This document shows, in pieces, positions 43,186-51,533 of a DNA stretch of 64,000 nt; position 1 is the first letter of the stretch; every line of letters begins with the position of its first letter. The position numbers and the translations under genes were made by a program. The stretch comes from Aurantiacibacter sp. MUD11 (lineage in GTDB: Bacteria > Pseudomonadota > Alphaproteobacteria > Sphingomonadales > Sphingomonadaceae), in assembly GCF_026967575.1 (NCBI RefSeq), contig NZ_CP114054.1, positions 186,001 to 250,000 of the forward strand, in the 5' to 3' direction. The notes below the pieces were generated by a model, which saw only the letters and a program-made list of their open reading frames with translations, had not been told where the DNA came from and searched no databases.

Positions 43186-44193
43186 ATGGCGACCAAGGTT
43201 TCGATCAACGGTTTCGGACGTATCGGCCGACTTGTTGCGCGCGCCCTGCTGGAGCGTGACGATCACGATTTCGAACTCGTGGCGATCAACGATCTGGCCG
43301 ACACCAACGCCAACGCCCTGCTGTTCGGTTTCGACAGCACGCACGGTCGCTTCCCCGGCACGGTGGAAGTGGACGGCAGCGACCTGGTGGTGAACGGCAA
43401 GCGCATCGCCGTCACCAGCGAGCGCGACCCCGGCAACCTGCCGCACGGCGAGATGGGCGTCGACATCGTGCTGGAGTGCACCGGCTTCTTCCAGAGCCAC
43501 GAGGCATCCAAGCCGCACCTCGACGCCGGCGCCAAGCGCGTGCTGATCTCGGCCCCGGCCAAGAACGTTTCCGCCACCGTCGTCTACGGCGTGAACCACG
43601 ACGTGCTGACCGCCGAGGACGTGATCGTTTCCAACGCCAGCTGCACCACCAACTGCCTGTCGCCGGTCGCCAAGGTGCTGCACGATACCGTGGGTATCGA
43701 GCGCGGCTTCATGACCACGATCCACAGCTACACCAACGACCAGCGCATGCTCGACCAGATGCACAGCGACATGCGCCGTGCCCGTGGCGGTGCGCAGAAC
43801 ATGATCCCGACCACCACCGGCGCCGCCCGCGCCGTCGGCCTGGTGCTGCCCGAACTGGCCGGCAAGCTGGACGGTTCCTCGGTCCGCGTGCCGACGCCGA
43901 ACGTCTCGCTGATCGACCTGGTGTTCCAGCCCAAGCGCGACACCACCGCCGAGGAGATGAACGAAGCGCTGAAGGCCGCCGCCGAAGGCCCGATGAAGGG
44001 CGTGCTGGACTACACGGACAAGCCGCTGGTCAGCAGCGACTTCAACCACCACCCGGCATCCTCCACCGTCGACAGCCTGGAAACCGCCGTGCTCGAAGGC
44101 AAGCTGGCCCGCGTGGTGAGCTGGTACGACAACGAGTGGGGCTTCTCCAACCGCATGATCGACACCGCCGGAGTGATGGCGAAGTTCCTCTAA
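43186..44193 (+). CDS. gap: Glyceraldehyde-3-phosphate dehydrogenase, type I
   Basis: 335 residues. NAD-binding start [16 protein letters not shown], catalytic C153 in [17 protein letters not shown], and [15 protein letters not shown] near the end. It interconverts G3P and 1,3-bisphosphoglycerate. An AGGAG site precedes the ATG, and it lies 16 bp after tkt. Confidence 0.97.
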   Translation: MATKVSINGFGRIGRLVARALLERDDHDFELVAINDLADTNANALLFGFDSTHGRFPGTVEVDGSDLVVNGKRIAVTSERDPGNLPHGEMGVDIVLECTGFFQSHEASKPHLDAGAKRVLISAPAKNVSATVVYGVNHDVLTAEDVIVSNASCTTNCLSPVAKVLHDTVGIERGFMTTIHSYTNDQRMLDQMHSDMRRARGGAQNMIPTTTGAARAVGLVLPELAGKLDGSSVRVPTPNVSLIDLVFQPKRDTTAEEMNEALKAAAEGPMKGVLDYTDKPLVSSDFNHHPASSTVDSLETAVLEGKLARVVSWYDNEWGFSNRMIDTAGVMAKFL

Positions 44194-44204
44194 GGGAGGC
44201 CGGC

Positions 44205-45407
44205 ATGGCCGATTTCAAGACCCTCGACGACTTGCCGGAGGACCTCTCCGGCAAGCGTGCGCTCGTGCGCGTCGATCTCAACCTGCCGATGGCCGAAGGG
44301 CGGGCGACCGACCTGACCCGCGCCCGCGCCGTCGCCCCGACCATCCTCGAACTGGCCGGGCGCGGCGCGAAGGTGCTGCTGCTCGCCCATTTCGGGCGGC
44401 CCAAGGGGGAGCGTCACTCGACCCTGTCGATGAGCTATGTGCAGGGCGCCATCGAAGAGGTGCTGGACAAGGAAGTGATGTTCATCCCCGAGGTGGCCGG
44501 TCCGGTCGCCGCGCAAGCGGTGGATATCCTTGGCCCCGGCGATATCGGCCTGATGGAAAACACCCGCTTCTGGCCGGGCGAGGAAGCCAACGATCCCGAA
44601 TTCGCCAAGGCGATTGCCGCCAACGGCGATTTCTACGTCAACGATGCCTTCTCCGCCGCGCACCGCGCCCATGCCACGACCGAGGGGCTGGCGCACCTGC
44701 TGCCGGCCTATGCCGGGCGCGCCATGCAGAAGGAACTGGAAGCGCTCGACGCGGCGCTGGGCACGCCCAACCCGCCGGTCGCCGCCGTGGTGGGCGGTGC
44801 CAAGGTCAGCACCAAGCTGGCCGTGCTCGAAAACCTCGTCACCAAGGTGCAGCACCTGATCATCGGTGGCGGCATGGCCAACACCTTCCTCGCCGCCAAC
44901 GGCGTGGATGTGGGCAAGAGCCTGTGCGAGCACGACCTGACCGATACGGCGCGCGCCATCCTCGATGCCGCCGACAAGGCCGATTGCACCGTGCACCTGC
45001 CCTATGACGTCGTGGTGGCGAAGGAATTTGCCGCCAATCCGCCAAGCCTGCGCACCTGCAACGTGCACGAAGTGGCCGCTGACGAGATGATCCTCGACGT
45101 CGGCCCGCAGGCGGTCGAGGCGCTGGGCGACGTCCTCAAAACCTGCCGTACGGTCGTCTGGAACGGCCCGCTGGGTGCCTTCGAAACGCCGCCCTTCGAC
45201 GAAGCGACGGTGGCGCTGGCGCGGACGGCTGCGGCATTGACGCAGGACGGCTCGCTCACCTCGGTCGCCGGTGGCGGCGACACGGTGGCGGCGCTGGCCC
45301 ATGCCGGTGTTGCCGACGATGTCACCTACATCTCCACCGCGGGCGGTGCCTTCCTCGAATGGATGGAAGGCAAGGAGCTTCCGGGCGTGGCGGCACTTTC
45401 CGCGTGA
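44205..45407 (+). CDS. pgk: Phosphoglycerate kinase
   Basis: 400 residues from ATG 44205 with GGGAGG upstream; the frame is open back through gap, but the start is fixed by family alignment (GKRALVRVDLNLPM). Motifs AHFGRPKGER, GLMENTRFWPGEEAND, VGGAKVSTKLAVLENL and VAGGGDTVAALA are intact. It makes ATP from 1,3-bisphosphoglycerate. The GNAT gene starts inside its stop codon. Confidence 0.97.
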   Translation: MADFKTLDDLPEDLSGKRALVRVDLNLPMAEGRATDLTRARAVAPTILELAGRGAKVLLLAHFGRPKGERHSTLSMSYVQGAIEEVLDKEVMFIPEVAGPVAAQAVDILGPGDIGLMENTRFWPGEEANDPEFAKAIAANGDFYVNDAFSAAHRAHATTEGLAHLLPAYAGRAMQKELEALDAALGTPNPPVAAVVGGAKVSTKLAVLENLVTKVQHLIIGGGMANTFLAANGVDVGKSLCEHDLTDTARAILDAADKADCTVHLPYDVVVAKEFAANPPSLRTCNVHEVAADEMILDVGPQAVEALGDVLKTCRTVVWNGPLGAFETPPFDEATVALARTAAALTQDGSLTSVAGGGDTVAALAHAGVADDVTYISTAGGAFLEWMEGKELPGVAALSA

Positions 45408-45904
45408 GCATACGCCGCGCGGTCGATGCAGACCGGACGGCCATCGCTGAACTGCACGCGGCCAGCTGGCTGGACAGCTATCGCGAGTTGCTGTCGGAGG
45501 AGTTCCTCGGCGAAATCCACCAGCGGCTCGGCGCGCACTGGGCGCAGGTCGAGATCGGCGAGCAGGACCTGCTGCTGCTGGCGGAGGAGCAGGGCGAGGC
45601 TGTCGGCTTCCTCTTCGCCCGCGATGGAGAGCCGGTGTTCATCAACACGCTGCACGTGCGGCCCGGCCACCGGTCCGGCGGCGTGGGTGCCCAGCTGATG
45701 GCGACTGCCGCCCGCCATTTCCGCGAGCAGGGGCGGCAGGGCGCCTATCTCGACGTGCTCACCACCAACGCGCGGGCGATTGCCTTCTACCAGCGGCTGG
45801 GCGGCATTCCGGGCGGCGTGAAGGAAAAGCTGGTCGGCGGTTCCATGCTGCCCAACCTGCGTATCGACTTCCCCGACCTTGCGACTATCATCGCCGCAAC
45901 ATGA
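45404..45904 (+). CDS. GNAT family N-acetyltransferase
   Basis: 166 residues from GTG 45404, which overlaps the pgk stop (GTGA). The acetyl-CoA binding motif is LHVRPGHRSGGVGAQLMATA, followed by YLDVLTTNARAIAFYQRLGG. The substrate may be a protein N-terminus, amine or small molecule. Translational coupling to pgk and to the next oxygenase gene makes it part of the glycolytic cluster, a placement whose meaning is unknown. Confidence 0.87.
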   Translation: MSIRRAVDADRTAIAELHAASWLDSYRELLSEEFLGEIHQRLGAHWAQVEIGEQDLLLLAEEQGEAVGFLFARDGEPVFINTLHVRPGHRSGGVGAQLMATAARHFREQGRQGAYLDVLTTNARAIAFYQRLGGIPGGVKEKLVGGSMLPNLRIDFPDLATIIAAT

Positions 45905-46542
45905 CCGACACCAGACAGCTCTTCTCGACCCCCTTCGTCATCGACCAGTTGCAGAGCGAGGCCGGCATTGCCGCCTTGCGCCAGGCCATCGAGGCGGAAA
46001 GGGTGCGCGATACGGCCGGCATTTCGGTCAGCAATATCGGCGGCTGGCATTCCAACACCCGCATGCTCGACTGGGGTGGGGAGGCAGCCAAGGCGCTGGT
46101 GTTCAAGGCCATGACCATGGCCGATGAGCAGACGGTCGACGCCAAGAGCCCGGAAGGCAGCCGGTTCGGCTGGATCCCCGAACTGTGGGCCAATGTGAAC
46201 CGCAAGGGCCACGCCAACCAGTATCACACCCATCCGGGCAGCTTCTGGTCCGCGGTCGCCTATGTCGACGATGGCTACGAGGGGGACGACGATCCGGCGC
46301 TGGGCGGGGAGCTGCAACTGCTCGATCCGCGCATGCCGATGATCCGCATGACCGCGCCCGACCTGCGCCTGCGCGACGGCAGCGGCCAGCCGATGCCCAG
46401 CGAGGTGTCGATCCGTCCGCGCACGGGCATGATCGTGATGTTCCCCTCGTGGCTGCAACATGCCGTGCGGCCGTTCCACGGGGAGGGGACGCGCATTTCC
46501 ATCGCCATCAACCTGATCCCGGCGCTGAAAAAGCCGCACTAG
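45901..46542 (+). CDS. Putative 2-oxoglutarate/Fe(II) oxygenase (TIGR02466-like)
   Basis: 213 residues, overlapping the GNAT stop by 4 bp. The fold is a cupin-like jelly roll with likely Fe ligands H-x-H in NQYHTHPGSFWSAVAYVDDG and a distal His in WLQHAVRPFHGEGTRISIAINL (Arg for 2-oxoglutarate). FSTPFVIDQL at the start is family-typical. Substrate unknown; it may hydroxylate a protein or metabolite. Confidence 0.8.
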   Translation: MTDTRQLFSTPFVIDQLQSEAGIAALRQAIEAERVRDTAGISVSNIGGWHSNTRMLDWGGEAAKALVFKAMTMADEQTVDAKSPEGSRFGWIPELWANVNRKGHANQYHTHPGSFWSAVAYVDDGYEGDDDPALGGELQLLDPRMPMIRMTAPDLRLRDGSGQPMPSEVSIRPRTGMIVMFPSWLQHAVRPFHGEGTRISIAINLIPALKKPH

Positions 46543-46684
46543 GGGGTTTCCTACAGGGTGCCAGCCGTGCTTGCGGCACCTGCTCCTGCAATGCTTGTGC
46601 ACGGATGTATTTCCTCAACTTGCACTCCCTCGCAGCGCAGCATAGGAGCCAGCGTCAGCCCGCCACGGAGTTGAGGAGCTTCCG

Positions 46685-47566
46685 ATGACCACCCAGGATT
46701 TTGCCGCCAAGTTCGCCGCCGGAAACGGCTTCATCGCCGCTCTCGACCAGTCGGGCGGATCCACTCCGAAGGCGCTCCGCGGCTACGGCATCAGCGACGA
46801 TCAGTGGTCGGGCGATGACGAGATGTTCGCCGAGATCCACAAGATGCGCAGCCGGGTGATCACCTCGCCCTGCTTCGGTAACGGCAAGGTCATCGGCGCG
46901 ATCCTGTTCGAGAAGACCATGGACGGCGCCGTCGATGGCAAACCGGCTCCGGAGGCGCTGAAGGAACGCGGCATCGCTCCCTTCATCAAGGTGGACCAGG
47001 GCCTGGCCGAAGAGGCTGACGGAGTGCAGCTGATGAAGCCGCTCGACAAGCTGGATGCGCTGCTGGAGAAGTCCGTCGCCAAGGGCATGTACGGCACCAA
47101 GATGCGCTCGGTCATCAAGTCCGCCAATGCCAAGGGCATCGCCGCCATCGTCGCGCAGCAGTTCGAGGTGGGCAATCGCATCATCGCTGCCGGCCTGATG
47201 CCGATCCTGGAACCCGAATTCGACATCACCGCCGAGGATCGCGAAGCGGGTGAGGACATCCTCAAGGCGGAAATCCTCAAGCACCTCGATGCGCAGGAAA
47301 GCCCGGTGATGCTCAAGCTCTCGATCCCGGTGAAGCCGGGCCATTACCAGGAGCTGGTGGACCATCCCATGGTGCTGAGTGTGGTGGCCCTGTCGGGCGG
47401 CTACACCACCGACGAGGCTTGCGCCGAACTGGCCAAGAACCCCGGCATGATCGCCAGCTTCAGCCGCGCCACCCTGCAGGACCTGCGGGTGGACCAGAGC
47501 GATGCGGAATTCGACGCTGCGCTGGGCCAGGCGATCGACAAGATCCACGCAGCCAGCGTAGCCTGA
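46685..47566 (+). CDS. Class I fructose-bisphosphate aldolase
   Basis: 293 residues with GAGGAG eight bases before the ATG. The start GNGFIAALDQSGGSTPKALR and the Schiff-base Lys region (PVMLKLSIPV) match the bacterial class I aldolase family. It cleaves fructose-1,6-bisphosphate to DHAP and G3P without metal. It lies in the same strand run as tkt-gap-pgk after a 142-bp gap that holds a weak hairpin (46557–46580). Confidence 0.92.
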   Translation: MTTQDFAAKFAAGNGFIAALDQSGGSTPKALRGYGISDDQWSGDDEMFAEIHKMRSRVITSPCFGNGKVIGAILFEKTMDGAVDGKPAPEALKERGIAPFIKVDQGLAEEADGVQLMKPLDKLDALLEKSVAKGMYGTKMRSVIKSANAKGIAAIVAQQFEVGNRIIAAGLMPILEPEFDITAEDREAGEDILKAEILKHLDAQESPVMLKLSIPVKPGHYQELVDHPMVLSVVALSGGYTTDEACAELAKNPGMIASFSRATLQDLRVDQSDAEFDAALGQAIDKIHAASVA

Positions 47567-47583
47567 GGTAATCTTCCGCAACC

Positions 47584-48216
47584 ATGACCGAACCCACCTG
47601 CCAGCTCTACCTGATCTCGCCGCTCGACGTGGGCGGTGATTTTCCTGACCGGCTCGACCGCGCGTTGGCGGCAGGGATGGGGCTGGCGACGGCCTTCCAG
47701 TTCCGCGTGAAGGATGTCGACCAGCACGAGGCCGCACGGCTGGCGGCGCCGCTGCAGGAAATCTGCGCCGCGCACGATGTCGGCTTCATCGTCAACGACA
47801 GTGTCGCCCTGGCCAAGCGGCTGAAGGCAGACGGTGTGCACCTCGGCCAAAGCGACGGCGACGTGCGCGAAGCGCGCGAGGAACTCGGCCGCGACGTGCA
47901 GATCGGTGTCACCTGCCACGCCAGCCGCCACCTGGCGATGGAAGCGGGCGACGCCGGGGCGGACTACGTCGCTTTCGGCGCCTTCTTCCCAAGCGAGACC
48001 AAGGCCAGCGAACACCGTCCGGAACCGGCGCTGCTAAGCTGGTGGTCCAGCCTGTTCGAAATTCCCTGTGTGGCCATTGGCGGAATCACGCCGGATAATT
48101 GCGCGCCGCTGGTCGAGGCCGGAGCCGACTTCCTTGCAGTGTCGCACGCGATCTGGGGAGGCGACGAGGTGGCAGCGATAAAGGCCTTCGCCGAGGTGAT
48201 CGGCTCGGAAACCTGA
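47584..48216 (+). CDS. thiE: Thiamine phosphate synthase
   Basis: 210 residues, TIM barrel. FQFRVKD, VNDSVALAKRLKADGVHLGQSDGD and GVTCHASRH define the pyrophosphate/pyrimidine site; GAFFPSETKAS replaces the usual GPIFPTxTK. It joins HMP-PP and HET-P to thiamine phosphate. Other thi genes are absent, and no TPP riboswitch was seen. It supplies cofactor for transketolase and E1 encoded nearby, although this may be coincidence. Confidence 0.9.
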   Translation: MTEPTCQLYLISPLDVGGDFPDRLDRALAAGMGLATAFQFRVKDVDQHEAARLAAPLQEICAAHDVGFIVNDSVALAKRLKADGVHLGQSDGDVREAREELGRDVQIGVTCHASRHLAMEAGDAGADYVAFGAFFPSETKASEHRPEPALLSWWSSLFEIPCVAIGGITPDNCAPLVEAGADFLAVSHAIWGGDEVAAIKAFAEVIGSET

Positions 48217-48271
48217 CGGCTCCCAGCCGTTGGCTGGTCAGAACCGTAATCGAGGTGTAATTTCGAGGCCG

Positions 48272-48949
48272 ATGGCAAGTGCATTCGTTGAAAAGGTCCA
48301 GGTGGCCGCGATCACCGCCACGCTCGTCTCCGCGGGCTGGATCGTCGCGGGCGCCTTCGTGCTCGACAGGCAGGAATCGGCGGGCATCGAGCAGCAGCTG
48401 GCGCTGAAGCAGAGCCCCTTGCCGGAAGTCTCGACCGAGGCGGCGACGGCCGAGCGGGACGCGGCTCCCGAAAGGCTGGAGGTCTCCACCCCGCCTGAAA
48501 ACCAGACGGCCAGCCTGATGATCCCCGTGCTCAATGTTGCGGCGACGGACCTGGTCGATAACTTCACCGACGAGCGCGGCGGCGGGGTGCGGTTGCACGA
48601 GGCGATCGACATCATGGCGCCGGAAGGCACATCGGTGGTCGCGGCGGCGCCCGGTACGGTGGAACGCATGTTCCAGTCGGCTACGGGCGGCAACACGGTC
48701 TACGTGCGCTCCGAGGATCGCGAGACGATCTACTACTATGCCCACCTCGACGAATATGCGCCGGGCTTGAACGAGGGCCAGCAGGTCCGGCGCGGACAGC
48801 GCCTGGGCACGGTCGGCTCAAGCGGTGCCGCTGATCCTGCGGCGCCGCACCTGCATTTCGAGATCATGCGGACGTCGGGGGATGCCGAATGGTGGGAGCC
48901 GTCGACCTCGATCAACCCCTATCCGCTGCTGGTGCGCAGCCAGCGCTAG
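48272..48949 (+). CDS. M23 family metallopeptidase (LysM-less, membrane-anchored)
   Basis: 225 residues from ATG 48272. One N-terminal transmembrane helix (residues 9–31), a linker, then the peptidase domain with zinc ligands in RLHEAIDIMAPEGT (HxxxD) and APHLHFEIM (HxH). A periplasmic endopeptidase or regulator of peptidoglycan hydrolysis. An in-frame TTG at 48230 could extend it by 14 residues. Confidence 0.88.
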   Translation: MASAFVEKVQVAAITATLVSAGWIVAGAFVLDRQESAGIEQQLALKQSPLPEVSTEAATAERDAAPERLEVSTPPENQTASLMIPVLNVAATDLVDNFTDERGGGVRLHEAIDIMAPEGTSVVAAAPGTVERMFQSATGGNTVYVRSEDRETIYYYAHLDEYAPGLNEGQQVRRGQRLGTVGSSGAADPAAPHLHFEIMRTSGDAEWWEPSTSINPYPLLVRSQR

Positions 48950-48952
48950 GAA

Positions 48953-49303
48953 TCAACGACCGCTGCGAATGCAGCGCAGTCGGCTCGGCTCGCCATTCGA
49001 GAGCTTGCGCAGGAAACCGTTCCCGACCACTTCGTAGGCATCGCCATTGCGTGGGCCGCTGGTCATGATCAGCCGGTCGCCACGGCGCAGGTAGGTGCCG
49101 TCACCCTGCGGGGAGGAGTATCGCGACGCGCTTTCGATGGTGAAGCCCTCGTCAGGTTGCGGGATCCCAACCGCTCCGGCCGCATCGCCCGGCAGTTCGC
49201 AGACATAGGTGCCGCGCTCGATAGTGCCGAGCTGCCCCTGTGCCTGGGCATTGGTGGCCACGAGACTGGTGGCAGCGGCGAGGGTAAGGGCGACCTTGTA
49301 CAT
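48953..49303 (-). CDS. Small exported protein of unknown function
   Basis: 116 residues with a signal peptide ([21 protein letters not shown], cleavage near residue 21–22). The mature part has [11 protein letters not shown], a [30 protein letters not shown] segment and a final LRCIRSGR; the two Cys may form a disulfide. No family recognised. It diverges from efp. Confidence 0.7.
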   Translation of the reverse strand: MYKVALTLAAATSLVATNAQAQGQLGTIERGTYVCELPGDAAGAVGIPQPDEGFTIESASRYSSPQGDGTYLRRGDRLIMTSGPRNGDAYEVVGNGFLRKLSNGEPSRLRCIRSGR

Positions 49304-49432
49304 GGCGCGGCCTTTAGCACCTGTGGCTTAGCCCGTCATGAATATCTGCAGGGGCGAGATACGCTCTTGCCTTGCCGAAATTGGCGTCTCGCTGTAGGGC
49401 GCGCGCAACTCATTCTCATTAAGGCAATCCCC

Positions 49433-49996
49433 ATGAAGATCAGCGGCGTGGACATTCGTCCCGGCAACATCATCGAATATGAAGGCGGCATCTGGAAAGT
49501 CGCGAAGATCCAGCACACCCAGCCCGGGAAGGGCGGCGCCTACATGCAGGTCGAAATGAAGAACCTGATGGACGGTCGCAAGACCAATGTGCGCTTCCGC
49601 AGTGCCGATACTGTCGAAAAAGTTCGTCTGGATACAAAGGACTATCAGTTCCTTTACGAGGATGGCGATATGTTGGTGTTCATGGACGCCGACACCTACG
49701 AGCAGATCAACCTGCCGTCCGACCTGCTGGGCGATGCTCGCCCGTTCCTGCAGGATGGCATGCAGGTACAGCTGGAGCTGTGGGAGGAAAAACCCATCAG
49801 CGTGCAGCTGCCGCAGCAGGTCGAAGCCGAGATCGTCGAGGCCGACGCTGTGGTGAAGGGGCAGACCGCCTCGTCCAGCTACAAGCCGGCCGTGCTCGAC
49901 AATGGCGTTCGCATCATGGTGCCGCCGCATATCGAAAGCGGCACGCGTATCGTGGTAGACGTTTACGAGCAGGCCTACGTGGGGAAGGCCAGTTAA
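49433..49996 (+). CDS. efp: Elongation factor P
   Basis: 187 residues in three beta-barrel domains. The tip loop is [11 protein letters not shown] with K33, the residue usually modified by beta-lysyl (EpmA) in other bacteria. The C-terminal [17 protein letters not shown] is standard. EF-P relieves ribosome stalling at polyproline, relevant here because several window proteins (E2, the Pro-rich exported protein) contain Pro runs. Confidence 0.96.
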   Translation: MKISGVDIRPGNIIEYEGGIWKVAKIQHTQPGKGGAYMQVEMKNLMDGRKTNVRFRSADTVEKVRLDTKDYQFLYEDGDMLVFMDADTYEQINLPSDLLGDARPFLQDGMQVQLELWEEKPISVQLPQQVEAEIVEADAVVKGQTASSSYKPAVLDNGVRIMVPPHIESGTRIVVDVYEQAYVGKAS

Positions 49997-50008
49997 GGGG
50001 AGAACGCA

Positions 50009-50356
50009 ATGACGGGTGGGTCGCATCCAAAGCTTGATAACATCTCGCTCGAGGACAGTTTCGTCCTCGACGTGATTTACGACGACGTCTCTGTGACGCT
50101 CGAGATGGAATTCAGCGTTCTGCCCGGTCATCCGCGCCACGAATTAGCGGCAGCCAGCGGGGGTTTGCGCCCCGGCTTCATCCAGTTTTCCGAGGTCGAT
50201 GACCTGCGGATCAAGAACTCGGAATCGGCCAAGGCTGGCGCAGGCAACAAGTTCCCGGTTTCGTCTGCCACGATCGAAGGCGATTATGCCTTCATCGACA
50301 GCAGCTGGGGTGAAATCGAATTGACGGCGCAATCGATCCGCGTCGTTGTCGACTGA
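50009..50356 (+). CDS. Hypothetical protein (115 aa) between efp and suhB
   Basis: A GGGGAG site lies just before the ATG, 12 bp after efp. Alternating hydrophobic strands suggest a small beta-rich cytosolic protein (DSFVLDVIYDDVSVTLEMEF, GDYAFIDSSWGEIELTAQ). No signal peptide or catalytic motif and no family recognised. It is probably co-transcribed with efp and suhB. Confidence 0.6.
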   Translation: MTGGSHPKLDNISLEDSFVLDVIYDDVSVTLEMEFSVLPGHPRHELAAASGGLRPGFIQFSEVDDLRIKNSESAKAGAGNKFPVSSATIEGDYAFIDSSWGEIELTAQSIRVVVD

Positions 50357-50369
50357 GAAAGACAAGGCA

Positions 50370-51188
50370 TTGGCTGCAATTTCCGGACTTATCCGCGTGA
50401 TGGAAAAGGCTGCCCGCAAGGCGGGTGGCCGGTTGCGTCGCGACTTCGGCGAAGTCGAACACCTGCAAGTGAGCCACAAGGGACCGTCCGATTTCGTGTC
50501 CAAGGCTGACCGCGCGGCAGAGCGCACCATCTACGACGAGCTCAAGCAGGCGCGTCCCGATTGGGGATTCCTGCTGGAAGAGTCGGGCGAAATCGACATG
50601 GATCCCGACCAGCCGCGCTTCATCGTCGACCCGCTCGACGGCACCAGCAATTTCCTCCACGGCATTCCGCATTTCGCGATCTCGATCGCGGTGCAGGAAC
50701 CCAAGCTCGGCGGTGGTGGCTGGGGCGATGTGATCGCCGGCGTCATCTACCAGCCGATCACGGACGAGACCTTCTGGGCCGAGAAATCCCGCGGCGCGTG
50801 GCTGCACGATGCGCGCCTGCGCGTATCGGGGCGCCGCAAACTGGGCGAATCGCTGATCGCCACCGGCATGCCCTACCAGGGGCACGGCAACTTCGCCGAG
50901 TGGAGCAAGATCTACGGTCACGTCGGCCCGAATGTCGCCGGCGTCCGTCGCTTCGGTGCGGCTTCGCTCGACATGGCATGGGTTGCCGCCGGGCGTTTCG
51001 ACGGCTTCTGGGAAAGCGACCTGTCGCCCTGGGATACCGCCGCAGGCTGCCTGCTGGTGCGTGAGGCCGGCGGCTTCGTTTCGGACTATCGCGGCCGTTC
51101 GCAGCCGATCTGCGATGCGCAGGTGATCGCGGCGAACGACCAGCTCCACTCGCGCCTGCACAAGCAGATTGCCGAAGCGCTCAAGTAG
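50370..51188 (+). CDS. suhB: Inositol monophosphatase family protein (SuhB-like)
   Basis: 272 residues from TTG 50370 (MAAISGLIRVMEKAARKAGG), the start that fits the family; a TTG at 50346 would overlap the preceding gene. Metal and phosphate site: LLEESGE, IVDPLDGTSNFLHGIPHFA, and WDTAAGCLLVREAGG. Hydrolyses inositol-1-phosphate or related substrates; in E. coli it also aids rRNA transcription. Its stop codon lies inside the first unit of a 36-bp tandem repeat. Confidence 0.93.
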   Translation: MAAISGLIRVMEKAARKAGGRLRRDFGEVEHLQVSHKGPSDFVSKADRAAERTIYDELKQARPDWGFLLEESGEIDMDPDQPRFIVDPLDGTSNFLHGIPHFAISIAVQEPKLGGGGWGDVIAGVIYQPITDETFWAEKSRGAWLHDARLRVSGRRKLGESLIATGMPYQGHGNFAEWSKIYGHVGPNVAGVRRFGAASLDMAWVAAGRFDGFWESDLSPWDTAAGCLLVREAGGFVSDYRGRSQPICDAQVIAANDQLHSRLHKQIAEALK

Positions 51189-51281
51189 TGAAGCGATAGC
51201 GCGGATAACTTCGCGCTCAAGTAGTGAAGCGATAGCGCGGATAACTTCGCGCTCAAGTGGCGAAGCGGTAGCGCGGATAAA
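51177..51281 (+). repeat. 36-bp tandem repeat, about 2.9 units, overlapping the suhB end
   Basis: Units begin at 51177, 51213 and 51249. The first two are identical, and the third differs at several bases and is shorter. The first unit contains the last codons and stop of suhB, so units two and three repeat that coding end. Each unit can form small hairpins (CGCTCA/TGAAGCG with a bulge, GCGCG/CGCGC). tRNA-Leu begins about 50 bp later. Confidence 0.9.
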
Positions 51282-51331
51282 GGTTTGCCGTAGCGCGCGA
51301 TGGGCGCTAAGCGCGCACCCCTGTCTGGCCT

Positions 51332-51416
51332 GCCTCTGTGGCGGAATTGGTAGACGCGCTCGACTCAAAATCGAGTTTCTTCGGAAGTGCCGGTTCGAGT
51401 CCGGCCAGAGGTACCA
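51332..51416 (+). tRNA. tRNA-Leu (anticodon CAA)
   Basis: 85 nt including CCA. The acceptor stem GCCTCTG/CAGAGGT, anticodon stem CTCGA/TCGAG with loop CTCAAAA (anticodon CAA) and a class II long variable arm typical of tRNA-Leu are present. T arm TTCGAGT is intact. Confidence 0.95.
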
Positions 51417-51533
51417 GGCAGCATTCGGCACTGCGCATCGACCCTACGCCGGCCACCCGACAACTCATCCATTGGCCGCATTGGCAAGCGAATTGCTTGC
51501 GCAGCGTCCCGCGCCATGCTGATACTTGCCTAG

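Noticed and set aside
47567..47583. TPP riboswitch before thiE
   Set aside because: Only 17 bp separate thiE from the aldolase gene; no room for the aptamer.
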